Shown: piece by piece, positions 12,215 through 23,523 of the stretch | How the letters are laid out: every line of letters begins with the position of its first letter | Numbering within the stretch: the first letter of the stretch is position 1 | Origin: Apostichopus japonicus | Taxonomy: Eukaryota > Echinodermata > Holothuroidea > Aspidochirotida > Stichopodidae | Direction: 5' to 3' | Length of the DNA stretch: 64,000 nt | Assembly: GCF_037975245.1 (NCBI RefSeq) | Contig: NC_092563.1 | Location: forward strand, 22,104,960-22,168,959 | Notes under the pieces: generated by a model | Told to the model about the DNA's origin: nothing | Seen by the model: only the letters and a program-made list of their open reading frames with translations | Databases searched by the model: none | Program-made: the position numbers and the translations under genes

Positions 12215-12626
12215 TTAAGGTAGCATACGCCCATTAAAAGCCCCATTGACTTACACACTAAATCACAAAAGTAATGTGGTCTCTAAGTCTAGATAGAAGT
12301 TTTCACTAGCTAAACGCTACCCATCACCGGATAGCTGACAAGTTGGCCTTTCATGGCACCATCAATTTTCCGTACCATGACCATGTAGATTTTTTGCTAT
12401 CCGAGCCGGAAGTTTTCGTCACTTGTAAACAAACCTCTTCACTCCACACAACCTCCTCACACCACATGTACTTCCATTCATGCTCTTCAACATGCAAGCC
12501 ACAAAAAACTAGATTATGATTGATAACAGGTCACAAAAGATGTTCTCCCGCTGCTTTTTGGCACTTTTCCTGAAGGAGAACAATCGAGCGGATTGATATA
12601 GACTCTAATAGGAGTATGCCACCTTC
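12215..12626. mobile_element. MITE family A, copy 2 (nested)
   Basis: Same sequence as the element at 9949-10422, apart from an internal deletion and a few substitutions. The ends are TTAAGGTAGCATACGCCC and GGAGTATGCCACCTTCAG. Both copies are in the same orientation inside the hAT element. Confidence 0.7.
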
Positions 12627-13889
12627 AGAACTGTTAAGTTTGAAAATGCGCCCAAGATTTTACAAATGACATAAAGTGATGAAATCAAGGCTCCAATACT
12701 GCTAAAAATCCCTAAACACGTTTGGCGACAGTCCTCAGTAGTTCTACTGCATTACAGTATTTTGTGATAAGGCAAACATTCTTACGCATATTTTTGCGAA
12801 AAACCCCAAGCAACTTTCTTCCAATGCAGCGTGTGTTATATGTGCTAACAGTAACCAAACTCCTTACCGCAACCGACTAAGTGCAAGTCTGATTTCCAGT
12901 GACACGCCGCAACAAAGTCAATGGGACTTTAGTGTGCGAATTCTCCCACATGTAGTTAAGTCAATGGAGAAGCGCCATTGACTTACTGTGTATGATCGTT
13001 TGAAACAATGTTCGTTCGATCGGAAATTTTACCGCGCAGATGGTAATCATTGAAAACTTGAAGCAAATGTTCAGAATTGTTTAATTTTTGATAATAAAAT
13101 AAAATTGTTAGCAAACTGCTTATCCACTAAAGAGCCTGTGTAAGAATAGGTTATAAGTAATGTGGCGTTACATTTCGATCCTGCTAGGATCGAACGTCAG
13201 GCCAACTTACTCTTACTAGTCATAGGCCTGCACATTATTTTTCATTTCAATTTATATGATTCAATATCAGCTAACGAAATAACAAATATTTTATTTACCT
13301 GCGATAAACTTTTTACTTTAGTTACGTTGGAGTTGCAACATTGACAATGGTTCTAAATTCTAAAAGCAGTTGTAAAAGCTTTCCCTAACTTTTTTGTTTT
13401 TCATTTCGTAGCCAATGGCTACTATTTTCCCCCTTCTGTAGTCTGTACAATACTGTGTTGTGGCGGTATTGCAATATTGCGACTCCTCGTTATAATCGTA
13501 CATCACCCTATGTATGTATAACAGTGTTCTTCACTTGCTCCACTAATCTTTACTGTGAAAAGTTAAGTTGTTCATTTACATCTTTGATTGTATTGGCCTA
13601 GAAGTTGGTAATCATGCATAACACTAAATCATACATTGGGCCAGTTCCACAAAAATTTTGAAATAATCGGTAATCGGCAATCGGCCGATTGTCACAGGAA
13701 TTAATCAGTAATCTGTAAAACCGATTGTCATACAATCGGTCGAACACTATCTATAACCACAAACAGAGGTGGAATTCTCTCCTCATTAGAGATGCAGTAA
13801 TGTGGTTGTGGTTGTCATAAACTAGAAGAGCTTCCTCAACTGTGGCAGGACAGAAGAAGGTAATCACATCACTCAAGAAAATGGCTTAA

Positions 13890-15142
13890 AGGAATTGTCT
13901 GGTGGAAGATTTTGATACATTGTCCTTGTAGTTATTATTTTTCTCTTTCTAACCATGTAAAAATTGTCCCCATTCGACATTTTCTTCTTGTAGAAATCTG
14001 GTTTTCAAATTCACCAGTTTCTCACCAAAAGTACCGTTTGTTCGAACGCTTCAATATGGTGTTTGACGTAGTGCTTGCAGATAGGCAAAACAGGCGACTT
14101 GAAGTTAGCACTCCCAATTCCGCAGCAAATTAACTCACGTGTAAGCACATTGAATTGCCTCATATATATAACGTACATACTCGCGAACGTATATACTACT
14201 ATGCTCAGTTGGTGTACTTGTATAGCGTTACACATAGTACACTCACACTCAAACCACAGTTCATTAACTGTTCTTCGAACTCGCTGAAATAAAATTCACG
14301 GATCAAATTAACAGTAAAAGGAAACTTATAAAGTATTCGTTAAACCGAAAGATGAAACTTGGCGGGATCGATGTCATCGCAGAACTGTCCGATTGTAAAC
14401 GTTACAGTAGCCTATACACGCGAACATTCTTCGCGCTGGAGCTGGATACCGCGATGTATAAACAACGAAGAGCCTGCTGTTAAAACTTATCTTGTGTTAC
14501 ACAAAGACCACGAAACCACCGATCTACTAAATATATTACGGCTTAAGGAGTTTTTTAAATCATATCTAATTTATAAGAAATTTCACCGGAAATTATTGAA
14601 GAAATTGATCGAATCGTTGTCAGAGCAGAATATAGCGCTGAAAAGCTTAGGCTTCGCAGAACTGTCCGATTGTCAACGTTTGAGTACAGCCTACATGCGA
14701 ACATTTTTCGCGTTGGAGCTGGATAGCGCGATGCATAGCCTGAACAACTCAGAGTCTGCTGTTAAAATTTACCTTGTGTTACACAAAGACCACGGAACCA
14801 CCGCTCAAGTACATGGTGGCTTAAGGAGTTTTTGAAAACATATCTAATTTTTAAGAAATTTCACCGGAAATTAAGGAAGAAATTTATCTGTATACACACG
14901 CTGTTTTTGTTGTGATTACCGTATAGGTACTGTGCGGAGGGTGGGTTATGACGCAATCTGCTATGGCAGAGCTGACGTCACGTATTGTACTGTTCAAATC
15001 ATATTTGAAGTGTCTATCCATAACGATTAAAAAATCGTTTCTCTGTCAAACGCAACATTAGCGTTCTCATACTTTGACAACATGTTTGGAAAATTATTTA
15101 CTATTTTTTAAGGCAACTTCTTTGGGCCACCAGACAATCCTT
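13890..15142. mobile_element. TTAA-flanked non-autonomous transposon, copy 1 (intronic)
   Basis: 1253-bp element with ends AGGAATTGTCTGGTGG and CCACCAGACAATCCTT, bounded by TTAA on both sides (13886-13889, 15143-15146). A TTAA duplication is the hallmark of piggyBac-type insertion, although a TA target cannot be excluded from sequence alone. The interior holds a degenerate direct duplication of about 270 bp (GCAGAACTGTCCGATTGT.. twice). The open frames inside arise from that duplication and do not look like transposase. It sits in a TENT4_a intron only 62 bp from the next exon. Confidence 0.88.
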
Positions 15143-15204
15143 TTAAGTGATGGTGTTACGGTTGTGACTATCTCATACTCACTATAATCTGCTAGAAATG
15201 TTAC

Positions 15205-16601
15205 CTGTAGGAAGCTGACAATCATCAGGATGAGGCCATAGGAACTGATGCCACCAGTCCAGACTTCGTTTAAAGGAATTGTCTGGTGGAAGATTTTGAT
15301 ACATTGTCCTTGTAGTTATTATTTTTCTCTTTCTAACCATGTAAAAATTATCCCCATTCGACGTTTTCTTCTTGTAGAAATCTGGTTTTCAAATTCACCA
15401 GTTTCTCACCAAAAGTACCGTTTGTTCGAACGCTTCAATATGGTGTTTGACGTAGTGCTTGCAGATAGGCAAAACAGGCGACTTGAAGTTAGCACTCCCA
15501 ATTCCGCAGCAAATTAACTCACGTGTAAGCACATTGAATTGCCTCATATATATAACGTACATACTCGCGAACGTATACTACGATGCTCAGTTGGTGTACT
15601 TGTATAGCGTTACACATAGTACACTCACACTCAAACCACAGTTCTTTAACTGTTCTTCGAAATCGCTGAAATAAAATTCACGGATCAAATTAACAGTAAA
15701 AGGAAACTTATAAAGTATTCGTTAAACCGAAAGATGAAACTTGGCGGGATCGATGTCATCGCAGAACTGTCCGATTGTAAACGTTAGAGTACAGCCTATA
15801 CACGCGAACATTCTTCGCGCTGGAGCTGGATACCGCGATGTATAAACAACCAAGAGCCTGCTGTTAAAACTTATCTTGTGTTACACAAAGACCACGAAAC
15901 ACCGATCTACTACATATATTGCGGCTTAAGGAGTTTTTTAAATCATATCTAATTTATAAGAAATTTCACCGGAAATTATTGAAGAAATTGATCGAATCGT
16001 TGTCAGAGCAGAATATAGCGCTGAGAAGCTTAGGCTTCGCAGAACTGTCCGATTGTCAACGTTTGAGTACAGCCTACATGCGAACATTTTTCGCGTTGGA
16101 GCTGGATAGCGCGATGTATAGCCGGAACAACTCGGAGTCTGCTGTTAAAATTTACCTTGTGTTACACAAATACCACGGAACCACCGCTCAAGTACATGGC
16201 GGCTTAAGGAGTTTTTGAAAACATATCTAATTTTTAAGAAATTTCACCGGAAATTAAGGAAGAAATTTATCTGTATACAAACGCTGTTTTTGTTGTGATT
16301 ACCGTATAGGTACTGTGCGGAGGGTGGGTTATGACGCAATCTGCTATGGCAGAGCTGACGTCACGTATTGTACTGTTCAAATCATATTTGAAATGTCTAT
16401 CCATAACGATTAAAAAATCGTTTCTCTGTCAAACGCAACATTAGCGTTCTCATACTTTGACTACATGTTTGGAAAATTATTTACTATTTTTTAAGGTAAC
16501 TTCTTTGGGCCACCAGACAATCCTTTTAAGTCTCTCTGCAGTAGAAACTGCTTCAAGACAAACACCAATTGTGGGAGGGTGGGAAACTGAGAGATAAAGT
16601 T
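15205..16601 (-). pseudogene. TENT4: TENT4_a exon split by a transposon
   Basis: The coding parts are 16530-16601 and 15205-15273. Joined with one TTAA removed they give exactly 47 codons in phase 0 at both ends, with [19 protein letters not shown] and TGGISSYGLILMIVSFLQ, matching human [37 protein letters not shown]. Acceptor ttctttctcag, donor CAG/gtaaca. A 1252-bp TTAA element interrupts the codons for Asp-Leu-Asn (GAC TTA AAC). Unless the element is removed as a cryptic intron, the protein would be truncated here. Confidence 0.93.
15274..16525. mobile_element. TTAA-flanked non-autonomous transposon, copy 2 (inside a TENT4_a exon)
   Basis: Nearly identical to the copy at 13890-15142, same ends and same orientation. 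TTAA occurs at 15270-15273 and 16526-16529. The undamaged exon sequence shows the site held a single TTAA before insertion, so the duplication is direct. No transposase is encoded. Confidence 0.93.
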
Positions 16602-17775
16602 CTGAGAAAGAACAAAAGGAGAATTTAAGATTTGATTAATATTTCCTTTGGACTTTCATCAAAAATATTCCCCTTTGTGATGTGAAACCTCTCCTAAAAT
16701 TGTCATGTGCTCCAATGTACACACACAATGTTATTGCTAATAAGGTATCAAAACCAACCTTTGGCCCCTCATAACTTTGTTGGAGTTGGAGTTGGTTTCC
16801 TCTATAGAGCACAAAGAGCTTTATCAGTATCAAAATAATGACAACCTTTCTTGTTTTGCCCTGTATCTCCTTAAATGAGCATATTTCTCAAAATTTGACC
16901 TTTGACCTTACTGTCAGATGTAGTTTTACACGCTGATTCCAGAAACAACATGACAAGTCTGTACGACGATCCTAACTGTACTTATTAAAAAAACAAAACC
17001 AAGACCTCTGATAACTTTGCACACGAAGGTCACACAGGGGTCAACCAGGGACAATTTTGATCGGAAGGTATCTTTGAGATCTGACTATGGCCCCGAAAAT
17101 TCAAATAACCAAAGAAACTGATATAGGTCACCGCAGGTCAACCTGAGGTCACAGGTCACCTAGATGCGGGTCAACAACTGGGTTACAATAGCATCACTCC
17201 TAACCTTGACGGACATTTCGTTCTCAAGTTATTGCAAAATACTAGTGTTTGACCCCTAATTGACCTTTGTTGACCTTGGATCAAATGATCTTTATGTTTG
17301 GAAATGATCCCTTACCCCATTCACAACTATTCCCAAAATATCAACCATGTTAGACCCTGTCAATGGGAGATACTGCTTTTTTTTATATTTGTTTTTTGGC
17401 CTCTTACTGACCTTTGGTGACCTTCACAGGCACCAAAAACAATAGGGATCTTACTCTCACTAAGAGTTATCCACCCACAAAGTTTGATCATGATACATCA
17501 TTTCCTTATTGAGATATCATGTACACAAGCCAAGCGTCACACACACACACACACGTCAAGTTGAATGCACAGGTTCCTTGCTTCCCAAAAAGCATGAACC
17601 AAAAATTACTTACTTCTACTCTAAATTACACCAAAGTCACTTCATCCCCCATCAATTCCACAAATTTTTGGTCACTGGTCAATTTAACAAAACCTACTTT
17701 GTAATTCTCTTCTTTTTGGAACAATTTTTAAAATGTGGCACAGCAAACTACATTCAACTGTTTCATATAGCTCAC
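16602..17775 (-). repeat. TENT4_a intron with a TGACC-rich interspersed repeat
   Basis: The stretch at about 16880-17430 is crowded with TGACCT/AGGTCA words on both strands, for example TTTGACCTTTGACCTT near 16897 and AGGTCACAGGTCACC near 17147. A (CA)n microsatellite lies at about 17538-17553. This looks like a degenerate dispersed repeat; similar words recur at 21970-22330. Confidence 0.6.
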
Positions 17776-17871
17776 CTCAATAAGCTCGGCACATTCTGTG
17801 GCGGTTTTTACATTAAAGCTGATATCAACCCGAATCTGATTGAAGGCATCTGTCAGTTTCACCATGGGCAC
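17776..17871 (-). pseudogene. TENT4: TENT4_a exon with the third catalytic Asp
   Basis: Exon of 96 bp in phase 0, acceptor tctataaag, donor GAG/gtgagc. It reads VPMVKLTDAFNQIRVDISFN, matching human [20 protein letters not shown]. The Asp of VDISF is the third carboxylate of the nucleotidyltransferase active site and is retained. Confidence 0.93.
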
Positions 17872-19325
17872 CTTTATAGAAAAAAAAATATATTAAAATA
17901 ATCCAAACTCAGATAATAATTTATGACTTCATCACTTCATCAGATCGGGAAATGTGTACCCCCTTTTTTTTTTACAAAGAAATGAGTTGGGCTATAGGTA
18001 GTGAGTTAACTATAAAAATCTGAAATCGCTCATGGCAGAAATGTTGGCATCACTCCATTGGCCTCCTACTGTACAAGTAGTGGCTGTTATAGAAGCATCC
18101 AGAGTTTGTGAGAAGCCATGATTCCATGGCTAATAGGTAACAAATGTGAAAAACTGGATAAACAAAATCCATGTCAAAAATATGCATGTTTGAAATTGGA
18201 TTGAGAATGAGGAGGACGAGCTGTTAACAGGTTACCAGATCAGTCTACATACAGGAAGGGGGGGGGGGGGTGATGAGAGGGCTTTGGTTGTGAGGAGGGG
18301 GGTGAGAGGGCTGTGGTTGTGAGGAGGGGGAGGGGGTGAGAGGGCTGTGGTTGTGAGGAGTGTCCACAGAACTCTATGCTACCTAATTCCTACTATTATA
18401 AAATTGCCTTTACAGGACCTCACATGTTCGTACTGTTACAAACTTCTGGAGGGCATGTGGTAAGCATCAAATGTCATTCTCTTCCAACCTATAAAGCAGA
18501 TATGAATATGCTTTGGTGAAGTGTTGTTTTGTATTTTTAGGTTATCTATCAATAATTAATATGAAACTTCTGGACAATATTTTTAAATATTAAGGGATGA
18601 ATTTCAGGCATCCTTAAACATTCTTTTACAAAATCCAAAACTGAAGTATCACTGTATTCATATGTTCCTTGTCCTGGTGGTGCAAGCTAGCTAGGCAGTG
18701 GCCATTATGACAACTTTAACAAGTAGCTCAGTGCACACCCTGGGATCCAAAACCTTTGGACACTATGCTCTTACTTCACTCATACCAGAAAGGCTTATAT
18801 AAGTCAGCTATACACTAATCACTGTACAATACACTACACTGTTTCTTATCACTTAACCAGATAACATGTGGATTTATGCAGGACATACTAACCTGTCTGC
18901 CCAGCCTGCATATGCACTTTCCTATCTATCTAGACTACATGGTCAGAATATTTTATCACTCCCCTCACCCCCCCCCCCCCTCCACTTCTGGAACACTACC
19001 CACATTCGCTTCGTTATAGATCAACCATTCAAAGAAGCAACTACGTGAAATTCATTTTTCTCTCCAAGTTGCCCTTTGGTGATTGTTTCTTACCAAATAG
19101 TGTGACCCACTAGCAGAGTGGACGGCTTCTAATGGACTTAGATAAACTTGGATAGTCTATAGAAATACTAGACAGATGACTAAGCAGGGTTTGTTGATTG
19201 CAAACAACATTTACTCTCACTATCTATTTAATACAGTTTTCTTTCCCTTCAGAGTTGTGCACATTTCAACAAACACAGACATATTTGACCAGAAGAAGAT
19301 ATTTCCTGACAATAATTGGACTTAC
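17872..19325 (-). repeat. TENT4_a intron with a G-rich minisatellite
   Basis: At about 18250-18360 a short tandem repeat (GGTGAGAGGGCTGTGGTTGTGAGGAGG) follows a poly(G) tract; a poly(C) tract lies near 18967-18980. Nothing else is recognised in this intron. Confidence 0.65.
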
Positions 19326-19446
19326 AGTGGCTTTATCCAGTACTTTTATGGTCCCTTGTGAAGGGAGTGCACTGTTCTTTAGCTCCTCTCCGAGGCGACA
19401 GCAGGGATTGTCTCCTAGATCTCCGAAAACGACAAGGTAGATATCA
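19326..19446 (-). pseudogene. TENT4: TENT4_a catalytic exon with Asp to Tyr change
   Basis: Exon of 121 bp, acceptor ctttgcag, donor ACT/gtaagt. It reads DIYLVVFGDLGDNPCC and ends TIKVLDKAT, matching human DIDLVVFGKWENLP..SVKVLDKAT. The human D-I-D pair binds the two catalytic metal ions; here the second Asp codon is TAC (Tyr), one base from GAC. The exon enters in phase 2, so an upstream exon ending in two bases of a Ser codon is expected. That exon is not found in the window. Confidence 0.9.
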
Positions 19447-19949
19447 CTGCAAAGAAGGAATCAAGAATAATATCAATAATGAATATTCATAAGTCTACCC
19501 AACCAAAAGTTTAAAGTGCCAGTACTGAAAGTTTGAGTGTTATTTTTAAAGTGTTTACCACATAGACTGGGATGGTAGAACTAGAAGCAATGAAGAGAGG
19601 GGGGGGGGTGGGGTCACATGCCCTTCTAGTTTTGTGAAAAACTGCCCCTTTTGTGAAAAGGTCACCCATTAATTGCAAGTGCTCCTTTCTAGTGACAAAA
19701 AGTAACCTTCTTATGATTTTATAATTATAAAATTGTAACTACAAAAGTGCCTTCTTGTTGAAAAATATGTAACAAATCATTCAAAGACTAGAATTTGTTG
19801 TATGGAATGAACAGAGGTTCCATTTGGTTGGAAAATGTCAGCAATATCTTTCTGCCCTGCCCCCACAAATAACAGTCACATGTTCCACTGCCCTTTGATG
19901 TTTTTGCCCCTCCATATTGTACCCGCCTCCTCCACCCATGGTCCAAACT

Positions 19950-20520
19950 GATAAAAGGCTCCATTCCCTATAGCATGGTCCATCCCTCCAACTATGACTC
20001 ACTCCCAATGGTATGCTCCATATCACCATAGCATGGTCCATCCCAATAATATGCTTCGTTCCCTACAGCATGGTCCAAACTCATATAATGCTCCATTCCC
20101 CATAGCATGGTCCATCTCAATAGTATGACCCATTCCCTATAGCATGGTCCATACTTATAAAATGCTCCATTCCCCATAGCATGTTCCATCTCAATAGTAA
20201 GCTCCATTCCCCATAGCATGGTCCATACTCATATAATGCTCCATTCCCTATTGCATGGTCCATCCCAATAGTTTGTTCCATTCCCCATAGCAGGGTCCAT
20301 CACCATATAAATGCTCCATTCCCCATAGCATGGTCCATCTCAATAGTATGCTCCATTGAGTCCATTCCCTATAGCATGGTCCATCCATCAATCTATGACT
20401 CACTCCCAATAGTATGCACCATTCCCCATAGCATTATCAATTTCTCATATCATTGCCCGTCTCCCATAATATGCCCTGTTCCCCAAAGTATACTCAACAG
20501 TCAATACCCTATTGCATGCC
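19950..20520. repeat. Minisatellite (CATAGCATGGTCCAT units)
   Basis: Imperfect tandem array built from GCTCCATTCCCCATAGCATG and TCCATCTCAATAGTAT blocks, about 35 bp each, often paired as 70-bp higher-order units. It lies between the last visible paraplegin exon and the first visible TENT4 exon, where the two genes seem to have been joined. Confidence 0.85.
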
Positions 20521-20542
20521 TCATAACCTGTTAAGTTCTTAC

Positions 20543-20659
20543 CTCTCTACCATACACGATGGCACCATCATGCAAGAACACATGGACAACGTCAGATTCT
20601 GGATTGGATGCCTCACCACTTCCATCAGAATCGTAGTATGTGACAGACAGACCTTTGAC
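20543..20659 (-). CDS. SPG7: Paraplegin-like exon (ESDVV..LHDGAIVYGRE)
   Basis: Exon of 117 bp, phase 0 at both ends, donor GAG/gtaaga. It reads VKGLSVTYYDSDGSGE and PESDVVHVFLHDGAIVYGRE, matching human paraplegin [27 protein letters not shown] plus an insertion. This is the intermembrane-space FtsH-extracellular-type domain of the m-AAA protease subunit. It is the last paraplegin exon seen: the second membrane segment, AAA ATPase and metalloprotease domains are absent downstream. Confidence 0.8.
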
Positions 20660-21252
20660 CTTTTCCAAGTTAAAGATGCGGCAGGGAAAATGGAAAATTG
20701 TTAACATGCAAACGTATGCTTTCAACAGTTTGTACAAAAGGGTTTCATGAAACTCCATTTACTTTCAATAATACTTTTAATAATGGTATCTGGAAAGACA
20801 AATACCAGTGGACACTGACTTCTCTTAAAGTTTTATAATCTCAAGGATGCAAAGTTCTTACCTAACTGATGTATCTGGTTCTGTTTTGTCTTTAATCTGA
20901 CTATATCACAAGTTACAGGATTTTACAAGCCAAATTATTATTTGAACAAAGCAAGACCAACACTTTGACATATTTAATGAAACTCCTAAACCATCTTTTT
21001 GAGAAATATCTATCACATTGGGACGGTGGAGATGGGTGGCATAGCTGGCATGTGACTCCTCCCACTACTCCACTTTTGCTGAAAACCTTAAGTCAAAATT
21101 GATTAGTAATGAAGAAAAAAGTAACTCCAGTCTCCTTTCTATTTTTGTAGATAAAAAGTGACCAATTTTTCGAAAACTTAAAAGAAATTATGACTAAAAA
21201 ATTGCAAAGTTACAAATTTGAAAATCATGAAATCAAAAATAAAATATTTCAC
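20660..21252 (-). other. Paraplegin-like intron
   Basis: Intron of about 590 bp, AT-rich, with nothing recognised. Confidence 0.5.
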
Positions 21253-21405
21253 CTCTCCTTTGGCTAACATGTCATTAATAAATGTCTGCCAGGAGATGTT
21301 CTGGGCATCATCTCCCTCCGAGAGAATGTTCAGCAACGTGATTATAAGGAGGAGCATTAGCAACATTCGGATATTATCATTGTCCAAACTTCCCTCTCTG
21401 AGGAT
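21253..21405 (-). CDS. SPG7: Paraplegin-like exon (first membrane segment)
   Basis: Exon of 153 bp, 51 codons in phase 0, acceptor gatgatacag, donor GAG/gtgaaa. It reads a hydrophobic segment MLLMLLLIITLLNILSE followed by ISWQTFINDMLAKGE, matching human paraplegin VIAVVMSLLNALS..ISWNDFVHEMLAKGE. The hydrophobic stretch is the first inner-membrane span of this mitochondrial protease subunit. Confidence 0.85.
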
Positions 21406-23523
21406 CTGTATCATCATTAGAAGGAAGAAAAAGAAGAGATATATTAATTAATCATTTCAATTCACAACTAGAGCTGCAATGACACTGTAGCTCAACTGCA
21501 AACTACCTGATGTCTTCAAAATATTGAACAAGGTATGTAATGGTTAGTTGTACTCCAAGAATTAACAAATATTGTTGATTGCAAGAAAACTGTTTGTCTT
21601 TTAGTGGTTTCTCATGTAGTGAAGCTGGTATGTACGTGTATGTTGTGAGTGGGATTGTAAGTAGGTGACATGCTAGCTTGAAACAACATTATCTCAAGAT
21701 GGGTAACTACTGTTAGATTTAGTAACTGAACATCATGTTGTTGAGTTGTAGTTGAGACTGCTTTACAGTAACTTCCAGACTCAGCTAAGCCATTGTATTG
21801 ATAGAAATCCTTTTGAAAAGCTCAGTTCAGTTACAATGACAGGAACCCAGTAGGACCTAGTTGAGAGGAGTCTCAGTTGAGAACCTAGTTGGGCCCAGTT
21901 GAGAAGGTAACCTAGTTAAGAAACCCAGCTGGTGATGCTCCCAAACACATTTTGGCTATGTTTCTGAGGCAGTATTTGATATCACTGAGATGACCTGAGA
22001 TGACCTTTGACCATATTACAAATGAATCACTTTTGTGGCCCATTAACTGATGATCCCCATGCATGGCCAACTAAAGTCACAATAACACAAAAGCTGTCAG
22101 AGGAGTAGGCTTTGATATGAACATTTTGACCTCATGTGACCTCAGCTAACCTTTAAATGACATCTAAAGTAAGAACACCTTTTATGACCAATCAATAACT
22201 GTACACTGTGACCAAGTTTGATTAAAATCAAACATTAACCCAAGGAGGAGTATGCTTTGGCGTGATTTCACTGTTTTAGCTCTTTGACCCCAAATGATGT
22301 GTGACCTCCTTTTTGCTAGCATGAGTATCAACCTGTTGATATGCGTTATTAACTCACCAAGTTCGACAAGAAACGATCAAACAGCATGCGCATGGCCTTT
22401 CAACAACTGTTGACAGACAGACAGATGCATTGCCATTACAAAAGTTAAACTAGTTGAGCTAAAACTTAAAAGACGAGTCCAGGGAGTATTTTATACTTTA
22501 TCGTGAAATATCAAAGGCAAACATATCTCCAAGCATCTCAAGAAACAAGCATGTAATTCCTTCAAGTAATTTTTGATATAACAACAGCTACAGTTGGTCC
22601 ATTGTTGTACCAAGAGTGAACTTGTAGCAGACAGGTGAGATGTCCTAGATACACTATGACAACAGTTTATTTTGTCTGTTCACAATTTGAATCCAGTTGT
22701 CTTCCTCTTAAATGGGTTGAGCACTATTACTCTACATTCATTGGAAACTTGTTATCGTCAAATCATCGCACAAGTGCATTAACCCCTACAAAATCAAAAC
22801 AATAGAATAAAAAAAATAAGCCTAACCAATTATTTTCTCATCTGCCTGCTACCATGACTTCATCACACATGTCTGTTTGATATAATTGCAACTATTAAAA
22901 CTGTTTGTAAAACTATAACGCAAATTTAGAATAAATTTATCCTAGACATATTGATTCAGATTTCATTAATCAATTTTGGGTCAAAATAAGTTGTTGTGCT
23001 TGCATAGTTTTAGCTGAGCCACATTTGGCAAAGACTTCATTCCACTGGATAGTGCCATGAGGTGTACACAATACGCCACTGGACTCCGACAAAAATTATA
23101 TAAAAGAAAGACAAGGCTATCAGGCACCTTCAACTGAAAGACCACCTGGCAATGATACAAATTCTTGTGTACAAACGAATGAAAAAGTTTCTGTGCAGTT
23201 CTCTGCAATTGCTTCAAATTTAAATATTCAAATCAAATGACCAAACTTTATATTTGACACAATCACTCAATCCAACAATATTTTGACCAAGTATTACAAA
23301 CAACCTACTAGGCATTAACTTCTGAAACCTCAAATTTACCTTTCGTATCAATACAAGTTAAATCTCTCACAGTGCACTGTGGTGAATATAAAACAACAAC
23401 TTGACAAGAATTTGCAAAATGCTAATTATGAAAACTGAATCATTATGTTCATCAATGTATCTTCCCAACAGAATTAATACTTTATGATTTAGATTCAACA
23501 TTCAGAGAGACACCATACTGTAC
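21406..23523 (-). repeat. Paraplegin-like intron with TGACCT-rich repeat
   Basis: Positions 21970-22330 carry the same TGACCT/TTTGACC words as the repeat at 16.9-17.4 kb (for example TGACCTGAGATGACCTTTGACC at 21992). The tail near 22415-22470 (GACAGACAGACAGATG) looks like the end of an interspersed element. The remainder, 22470-23523, shows nothing. Confidence 0.5.

Larger units (their letters stand above)
9345..13749. mobile_element. hAT-type element (4.4 kb) in a TENT4_a intron
   Basis: The ends are inverted repeats TAGTGTTCGACCGAT (left) and ATCGGTCGAACACTA (right), followed inward by ATCGG repeats. The flanks carry the exact 8-bp target duplication TCTATAAC at 9337-9344 and 13750-13757. 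An 8-bp duplication with TIRs starting TAG is typical of hAT transposons. No frame resembling a hAT transposase is seen, so this copy is probably non-autonomous. Two copies of a smaller MITE lie inside it. Confidence 0.9.
6647..19446 (-). pseudogene. TENT4: TENT4-like non-canonical poly(A) polymerase, degenerate copy a
   Basis: Seven exons on the minus strand (19326-19446, 17776-17871, 15205-16601, 9017-9209, 8499-8619, 7578-7958, 6647-7234) encode the TENT4/PAPD5/PAPD7 nucleotidyltransferase from the D-x-D motif to the basic C terminus. These enzymes add oligo(A) or mixed tails to nuclear RNAs and some mRNAs. Splice phases agree from exon to exon and the residues match human TENT4B closely. 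Four lesions argue against function: Tyr in place of the second catalytic Asp, a 1.25-kb transposon inside the exon at 15205-16601, a frameshift near an A6 run at about 7690, and an in-frame TGA at 6884-6886. The 5' exon with the GSF/GLYLPTS motif was not found, and paraplegin exons lie in its place. A sequencing or haplotype artefact could explain the frameshift alone, not the whole set. Confidence 0.85.

Noticed and set aside
14359-16218. Frames of 99-158 codons in the TTAA elements, possible transposase
   Set aside because: They come from an internal DNA duplication, contain no DDE-type motif and are interrupted in the other copy.
20453-20704. Plus-strand frame of 83 codons
   Set aside because: Antisense shadow of the paraplegin-like exon at 20543-20659.
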